Shown: one piece after another, positions 31,388 to 35,714 of the stretch
How the letters are laid out: each line of letters begins with the position of its first letter
Numbering within the stretch: the first letter of the stretch is position 1
NCBI RefSeq assembly: GCF_000378145.1
Contig: NZ_KB899311.1
Location: 1-35,714 of the forward strand
DNA from: Saccharibacillus kuerlensis DSM 22868
GTDB lineage: Bacteria; Bacillota; Bacilli; Paenibacillales; Paenibacillaceae
Direction: 5' to 3'
DNA length: 35,714 nt
Made by a program: the position numbers and the translations under genes
Notes under the pieces: model-generated
What the model was told of the DNA's origin: nothing
What the model saw: the letters and a program-made list of their open reading frames with translations, nothing else
The model's database searches: none

Positions 31388-34183
31388 TCAACCCGTATTC
31401 CGAAGGCCCGCCGCAATGCCATTAATCGTCAACAGCACTTCACGCAGCAGTTCTGGATCGTCCTGTAAGGCCGCTTCACGCAGTGCCCGCAGCTCTTTCA
31501 GCAGCTGTACCTGCAAGTAGCTGAGCGGATCGACATAAGGATTTCGCAGACGAATGGATTCTTGAATAACCGGTACATTATCCAGAATTTCCTGCTGTCC
31601 GGTAATGTCGAGAATAAGCTGTTTCGTCAAACGGAATTCTTCTTCTATTAGACCGAAAATGCGAGTGCGGCTTTCCTCGTCTCCGTACATTGAAGCATAT
31701 TCCTTGGCGATCACAAGGTCTGCTTTTGCAACAGCCATTTGAAGCGAATCGATCAGTGAAGTGAAGAATGGGAAGCTCGCATACATTTGTCTCAAAATCT
31801 CCAAATTTTCAGGTTTCCCCTGATAGAAGCTTTGGATGCCTGTCCCTGCCGCATACCAAGCCGGTACAAGATAGCGTCCTTGCGTCCAAGCGAATACCCA
31901 TGGAATAGCTCGCAGGTCTTCAAATCGGTCGCTATTCTTACGCTTGGAAGGCCGGGATCCGATATTCAATTCGCCGACTTCCGATAGTGGTGTCGCTCCT
32001 TTGAAGAAGGAGAGGAAATCCGGATCACGGAAAATAAGGTCCTGGTATTTGTTCAAAGAGGCTTCGGAGATGCTTCTCGCAATCTCTTCCCACTGCTGTT
32101 CTTCCTGCATATAAGAAGTATCGGTTGCCGCTACAGCAGCCGTAAACAGCGCCGAAGTCGCCTGCTCAAGACTCCGATAAGCAATTCCCTTCAACGAATA
32201 CCGGGAAGACAGCACTTCGCCCTGCTCCGTAATCTTAATACCGGCTCCGACCGTATGCGGCGGCTGAGCAAGAATGCTGCGGTTAAGCGGCATACCTCCG
32301 CGTCCGAGCGATCCTCCGCGTCCATGGAAAAATTTCAATTTGATCTCATAAGCGTTAGCCATTGCCGTGATTTCATTCAATGCTACGCGCAGCTCCCAGT
32401 TGGCCGCAACCGTACCGCCATCTTTGCTGCTGTCGGAATATCCAAGCATGATCTCCTGCTGGTCATTCATCGCTTTTACAGCTTCACGGTAGATTGGAAT
32501 ATCAAACAGACGCTTCATGATACCGCTTGCCGCCTGCAGATCACCAATTGTTTCGAACAATGGGACCGCCTGCAGCGTACAAACGACTTTGCCATCCATA
32601 TGCTTGCGGAACAATCCGACTTCTTTGGCAAAGACCATAACTTCCAAAATGTCGCTGGATGCTTCCGCCATACTGATCAAATAGCTGCCAATACAGTTCT
32701 GACCGAATTCATTTTGTGCTTCGAAAACAGTGCGGTAAACCTGAAGACATTCTTCGGTTCCGTCACTGTAAGTTTGATAAGGAGTTGTGAGCGGTCTTGG
32801 ATCTTCAAGCAGTCCAACCAGAAGTTCCACTTTTTCGTCTTCCGATAAAGATCCATAATCCGATACGATATTCATGCTGCTCAGAATTTCGCTCATGGCC
32901 TTCTCGTGTTCCTGGCTGTGCTGGCGGATATCCAAAGTTGCTGTATGGAATCCGAACAGTTCAACCTGACGAATTAACTTCTTGATGGCGCTGTCAGCCA
33001 CGTAATCCGCATGGTGATAACGCAGGCTGCGATCAATGATCATAAGATCTGCAATAAGCTCGGACGGATGCGCATACCGATCCGGCTTGCCTTTTTTCTC
33101 CTCATCCAATACGTTGTCCAGCTTACGCATCATATAAGTCAACTTGACCCGGTATGGCTCATTGTCATTATGCCAGTTGGACTTGGCGTCAACCGTTACC
33201 GTTTCCCGGTCGCTTTCGATAGACTCCAGCAGTTCGTCGGTCACGTTGACGATAGTGCTGGTGAAGCTGAGCATCCGGATAAGCTCAACCAGGATACGAT
33301 GATACTCCCGGATTGCCAACTTACGCTGCATTTGCAGTGTCTGCCAAGTTACGCTTGCTGTTACCGAAGGATTACCGTCCCGGTCTCCTCCGATCCAGGA
33401 ACCGAAACGCAGATAATTCGGCACATGCCAGTCATAATCAGGATAGTATTTTTCAAGACAGCGTTCCAATTCCGCATATACATCAGGCAGTACATGGAAA
33501 AGGGTCTCATGGAAATAGTACATTCCATTGCGAACTTCATCGAGTACTGTCGGCTTGCGATCCCGCAGCTCGTCCGTTTGCCAAAGAGTAATGACCTCAT
33601 TCAGCAGCTTCTCACGCAGTTGTTCGCGCTCCCGGAAAGTCAGGGAAGGATCGTCAAGCTGCATGACATCTGCCGCGATCCGTTTATGAATATCCAAAAT
33701 GACTCTTCGTACTGCTTCTGTCGGATGAGCCGTCATAACAAGTTCAAGCGACAGGTTTTGCAGAAAAGCTTGTACATCTTCATAGGAGAAGTTTTGTTCT
33801 TTCAACTGCTGAACCGAAGTTTCAATTGAACCCGGTTGTGCGGCTTCACCGGCAGAACGTTCATAATCCCGTTTTCTGCGAATCCGATGATTTTGTTCTG
33901 CAATGTTAACAAGTTGGAAATAGATAGCGAAAGCCCGAATTACTTGATGGCGTATATCCGGATCCAGCGAGTAAATCTCACGCTTGAACTCCTCATGCAT
34001 ATCCGGCAAATAAGCCGCACGAAGCGACTTACTCAATTCACGAATTTTCTCCACTTTGTCCAGAAGCTCCTGTCCACTATGGTGAACGAGTACTTCCCCA
34101 AGAATATTTCCCAGGAACCGCACATCGCGTCTGAGCAGGTTGTTGGAACTGCCTTTGTTTGCGGTTACCGTCAGTTCAGTCAT
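31388..34183 (-). CDS. ppc: Phosphoenolpyruvate carboxylase
   Basis: 931-residue cytoplasmic enzyme adding bicarbonate to phosphoenolpyruvate to give oxaloacetate, replenishing the TCA cycle. Catalytic motifs are complete: VMTAHPTEAVRR with the active His, GSWIGGDRDGNPSVT, MLGYSDSSKDGG, and the Gly-rich FHGRGGSLGRGG. The C-terminus ends LTINGIAAGLRNTG. The ATG at 34181-34183 (MTELTVTANKG) has GGAGG six nt upstream; the eight extra codons upstream are not used. It is flanked by its own terminator and by a spacer with a promoter-like TTATAT near 34226, so it is likely monocistronic. Confidence 0.97.
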   Translation of the reverse strand: MTELTVTANKGSSNNLLRRDVRFLGNILGEVLVHHSGQELLDKVEKIRELSKSLRAAYLPDMHEEFKREIYSLDPDIRHQVIRAFAIYFQLVNIAEQNHRIRRKRDYERSAGEAAQPGSIETSVQQLKEQNFSYEDVQAFLQNLSLELVMTAHPTEAVRRVILDIHKRIAADVMQLDDPSLTFREREQLREKLLNEVITLWQTDELRDRKPTVLDEVRNGMYYFHETLFHVLPDVYAELERCLEKYYPDYDWHVPNYLRFGSWIGGDRDGNPSVTASVTWQTLQMQRKLAIREYHRILVELIRMLSFTSTIVNVTDELLESIESDRETVTVDAKSNWHNDNEPYRVKLTYMMRKLDNVLDEEKKGKPDRYAHPSELIADLMIIDRSLRYHHADYVADSAIKKLIRQVELFGFHTATLDIRQHSQEHEKAMSEILSSMNIVSDYGSLSEDEKVELLVGLLEDPRPLTTPYQTYSDGTEECLQVYRTVFEAQNEFGQNCIGSYLISMAEASSDILEVMVFAKEVGLFRKHMDGKVVCTLQAVPLFETIGDLQAASGIMKRLFDIPIYREAVKAMNDQQEIMLGYSDSSKDGGTVAANWELRVALNEITAMANAYEIKLKFFHGRGGSLGRGGMPLNRSILAQPPHTVGAGIKITEQGEVLSSRYSLKGIAYRSLEQATSALFTAAVAATDTSYMQEEQQWEEIARSISEASLNKYQDLIFRDPDFLSFFKGATPLSEVGELNIGSRPSKRKNSDRFEDLRAIPWVFAWTQGRYLVPAWYAAGTGIQSFYQGKPENLEILRQMYASFPFFTSLIDSLQMAVAKADLVIAKEYASMYGDEESRTRIFGLIEEEFRLTKQLILDITGQQEILDNVPVIQESIRLRNPYVDPLSYLQVQLLKELRALREAALQDDPELLREVLLTINGIAAGLRNTG

Positions 34184-34442
34184 TTTACTCCTCCTATCTG
34201 TCTGCATCGCATGCTTGCTGATATAACATCTTCATCACATCATACAACAATTCATTGGATAAATCCTCACTTTATAGTGAAAAAGCGACCGGGGATTTCC
34301 GATCGGTGAAGCACTTATTTGGGATAGAGCATAGGAATTATGTATGAATATCAAGACTATCACTTTAAAACTGCACAGAAAGAAAGCGAGAATACATGAC
34401 AGAAAGCTGCTGTAAGAAAATAAAGCGTGCCACTGAATATAG

Positions 34443-34464
34443 CAAAAAAGACCGTTTCCGGTCT
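34443..34464 (-). terminator. Rho-independent terminator of the rRNA/tRNA operon
   Basis: AGACCG/CGGTCT stem with a GAAA tetraloop on the minus strand (34449-34464) followed by six U. It lies just after the last tRNA. Confidence 0.85.
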
Positions 34465-34478
34465 CGACTTTTAAGAAA

Positions 34479-34552
34479 TGGAGCGGGTGATGGGAATCGA
34501 ACCCACGCTACCAGCTTGGAAGGCTGGAGTTCTACCATTGAACTACACCCGC
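34479..34552 (-). tRNA. tRNA-Gly (TCC)
   Basis: Cloverleaf read on minus: acceptor GCGGGTG/CACCCGC, anticodon loop CTTCCAA. Discriminator U and CCA are encoded. Confidence 0.96.
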
Positions 34553-34561
34553 AAAACAAAA

Positions 34562-34635
34562 TCGGGATGACACGATTTGAACATGCGACCCCCTGCTCCC
34601 AAAGCAGGTGCTCTACCAAGCTGAGCTACATCCCG
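34562..34635 (-). tRNA. tRNA-Pro (TGG)
   Basis: Acceptor CGGGATG/CATCCCG, anticodon stem CCTGC/GCAGG with loop TTTGGGA. CCA not encoded. Confidence 0.96.
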
Positions 34636-34651
34636 TTATGCAATTTAAAAA

Positions 34652-34728
34652 TGGCGCGCCCTGAGAGATTCGAACTCCCGGCCTTTTGATTCGTAGTCAA
34701 ACGCTCTATCCAGCTGAGCTAAGGGCGC
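34652..34728 (-). tRNA. tRNA-Arg (ACG)
   Basis: Acceptor GCGCCCT/AGGGCGC, anticodon loop CTACGAA, CCA encoded. The first anticodon base A is expected to be edited to inosine. Confidence 0.96.
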
Positions 34729-34734
34729 AAAATA

Positions 34735-34809
34735 TGGAGCGGACGACGGGAATCGAACCCGCGACCCTCGCCTTGGCAAGGCGATGCTCTACCGCTGAGC
34801 CACGTCCGC
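34735..34809 (-). tRNA. tRNA-Gly (GCC)
   Basis: Acceptor GCGGACG/CGTCCGC, anticodon stem TCGCC/GGCGA with loop TTGCCAA, CCA encoded. Confidence 0.96.
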
Positions 34810-34825
34810 AATGAAAAAATTAGGA

Positions 34826-34907
34826 TGCGCGTGGAGGGACTTGAACCCCCACGTCGTAAGACGCTAGATCCTAAGTCTAGTGCGTCTGCCAATTCCGCCA
34901 CACGCGC
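34826..34907 (-). tRNA. tRNA-Leu (TAG)
   Basis: Long variable arm typical of Leu; acceptor GCGCGTG/CACGCGC, anticodon loop CTTAGGA. CCA not encoded. Confidence 0.95.
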
Positions 34908-34927
34908 ATAAGACATATTGGTGTAAA

Positions 34928-35003
34928 TGGTGAGCCATGAAGGACTCGAACCTTCGACACCCTGATTAAAAGTCAGGTGCTCTACCAACTGAGCTAATGG
35001 CTC
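34928..35003 (-). tRNA. tRNA-Lys (TTT)
   Basis: Acceptor GAGCCAT/ATGGCTC, anticodon loop CTTTTAA, CCA encoded. Confidence 0.96.
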
Positions 35004-35007
35004 TCAA

Positions 35008-35082
35008 TGGCTGGGGGTATAGGATTTGAACCTATGCGTGACGGAGTCAAAGTCCGTTGCCTTACCGCTTGGCTAACCCCCA
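35008..35082 (-). tRNA. tRNA-Gln (TTG)
   Basis: Acceptor TGGGGGT/ACCCCCA, anticodon stem ACGGA/TCCGT with loop CTTTGAC, CCA encoded. Confidence 0.95.
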
Positions 35083-35096
35083 ACAGAGAGTACATA

Positions 35097-35172
35097 TGGT
35101 GGAGGCTGAGGGGCTCGAACCCCCGACCCTCTGCTTGTAAGGCAGATGCTCTCCCAGCTGAGCTAAGCCTCC
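35097..35172 (-). tRNA. tRNA-Val (TAC)
   Basis: Acceptor GGAGGCT/AGCCTCC, anticodon loop CTTACAA, CCA encoded. Confidence 0.96.
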
Positions 35173-35179
35173 ATATGTA

Positions 35180-35251
35180 TGACCCGTAGGGGATTCGAAC
35201 CCCTGTTACCTCCGTGAAAGGGAGGTGTCTTAACCCCTTGACCAACGGGCC
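35180..35251 (-). tRNA. tRNA-Glu (TTC)
   Basis: Acceptor GGCCCGT/ACGGGTC, anticodon stem CCTCC/GGAGG with loop CTTTCAC. CCA not encoded. Confidence 0.95.
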
Positions 35252-35278
35252 GTGCTTACTTTGAATTACCTTGAGGCA

Positions 35279-35351
35279 AGCTCTCAACCGGGCTCGAACC
35301 GGTGACCTCATCCTTACCATGGATGCACTCTACCTACTGAGCTATGAGAGC
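35279..35351 (-). tRNA. tRNA-Thr (GGT)
   Basis: Acceptor GCTCTCA/TGAGAGC, anticodon stem CATCC/GGATG with loop ATGGTAA. CCA not encoded. Confidence 0.94.
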
Positions 35352-35354
35352 AAA

Positions 35355-35430
35355 TGGCTCCCCGAACAGGACTCGAACCTGTGACAACTCGATTAACAGT
35401 CGAGTGCTCTACCAACTGAGCTATCAGGGA
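35355..35430 (-). tRNA. tRNA-Asn (GTT)
   Basis: Acceptor TCCCTGA/TCGGGGA, anticodon loop CTGTTAA, CCA encoded. First tRNA after the 5S gene. Confidence 0.96.
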
Positions 35431-35460
35431 ATATTGTGCGGTTCTTGCGAACCGCAATCG

Positions 35461-35577
35461 GCTTGGCAGCTTCCTACTCTCCCAGGACCCTGCGGTCCAA
35501 GTACCATCGGCGTTAGAGGGCTTAACGGTCGTGTTCGAGATGGGAACGTGTGGAACCCCTCTGCCATCACCACCAAA
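35461..35577 (-). rRNA. rrf: 5S ribosomal RNA
   Basis: 117-nt 5S: minus strand starts TTTGGTGGTGATGGCAGAGG, contains TTCCCATCTCGAACACGACC and ends GGAGAGTAGGAAGCTGCCAA GC. Ends pair (TTTGG/CCAAG). Edges may be off by a few nt. Confidence 0.96.
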
Positions 35578-35663
35578 CCTAATACAGGATTTGCACCCTG
35601 AAAACTGGATCCGAAACAATCTATCTTTGCGTCAACAAAGTGTGCTTTCCTCAGAAAGCGATA

Positions 35664-35714
35664 GGATAAGCCCTCGACCGATTAGTACAGGTCAGCTCCA
35701 TACATTGCTGCACT
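35664..35714 (-). rRNA. rrl: 23S ribosomal RNA (3' end only)
   Basis: Minus strand GGAGCTGACCTGTACTAATC then GGTCGAGGGCTTATCC is the conserved 3' terminus of Bacillales 23S rRNA; the rest lies beyond the window. The exact 3' end is approximate. Confidence 0.92.

Noticed and set aside
33011-33829. 272-codon plus-strand ORF
   Set aside because: Antisense shadow of ppc, which shows complete catalytic motifs.
34396-35619. Several ORFs across the tRNA/5S cluster
   Set aside because: Overlap clear tRNA and 5S genes; the repeated protein patterns are translations of tRNA T-arms.

Overview
The window looks like a chromosomal segment of a Paenibacillus-type Bacillota (Paenibacillaceae). The evidence is the gene set (YesM/YesN two-component system with lipoprotein and two permeases of the oligosaccharide type, sigW-rsiW-cdaA-cdaR-glmM-glmS in Bacillales order, a glmS ribozyme, Zur boxes of Bacillus type), strong Shine-Dalgarno sites, and roughly balanced base composition by eye. 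Almost everything is on the minus strand, including the rRNA/tRNA operon; only tagO and a CheW-domain gene are on the plus strand.

Region 1 (1-8600): a carbohydrate ABC-transport locus. Two paralogous solute-binding lipoproteins (one cut by the window start) lie downstream of two permease genes, and a YesM-type sensor kinase and YesN/AraC-type response regulator are encoded upstream. No ATPase is encoded here, as is usual where a shared MsmX-type ATPase is used. Between regulator and permeases lies a pair of 13-bp direct repeats 21 bp apart, the best candidate for the regulator's operator.

Region 2 (8601-14511): tagO (wall polymer initiation), a GNAT acetyltransferase, ywbE, then a zinc-limitation island. 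The island has a ZagA/CobW GTPase, zinc-independent S14, a cysteine-depleted L33 and a collapsed znuC-znuB-znuA locus. Three Zur-box-like sites (each 14 of 15 to the Bacillus consensus) control it. The znu locus has a stop, at least two frameshifts and two internal deletions that fuse remnants of all three genes; its operator is still intact. A DUF3886 (YqkK) gene follows.

Region 3 (14512-22941): a cluster of DnaA-box-like sequences, then a hydroxypyruvate-isomerase-like gene, plsC, a CheW-domain gene, mmuM/mmuP (S-methylmethionine use), a repeat-rich 730-bp gap, and an alpha/beta hydrolase with map.

Region 4 (22942-31387): the cell-envelope and c-di-AMP block. SigW/RsiW, the cyclase CdaA and its regulator CdaR, GlmM and GlmS link envelope-stress control, c-di-AMP and UDP-GlcNAc precursor supply. 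glmS has a clear self-cleaving ribozyme leader.

Region 5 (31388-35714): ppc, then the distal end of an rRNA operon read leftwards: 23S 3' end, 5S, and eleven tRNAs (Asn, Thr, Glu, Val, Gln, Lys, Leu, Gly, Arg, Pro, Gly) closed by a terminator.

I found no CRISPR array, prophage, IS element or obviously new defence system. The most interesting items are the collapsed zinc transporter inside a live-looking Zur regulon, the DnaA-box cluster, the candidate YesN operator, the interleaved inverted repeats near 20.1 kb, and the RsiW and CdaR extracellular extensions.
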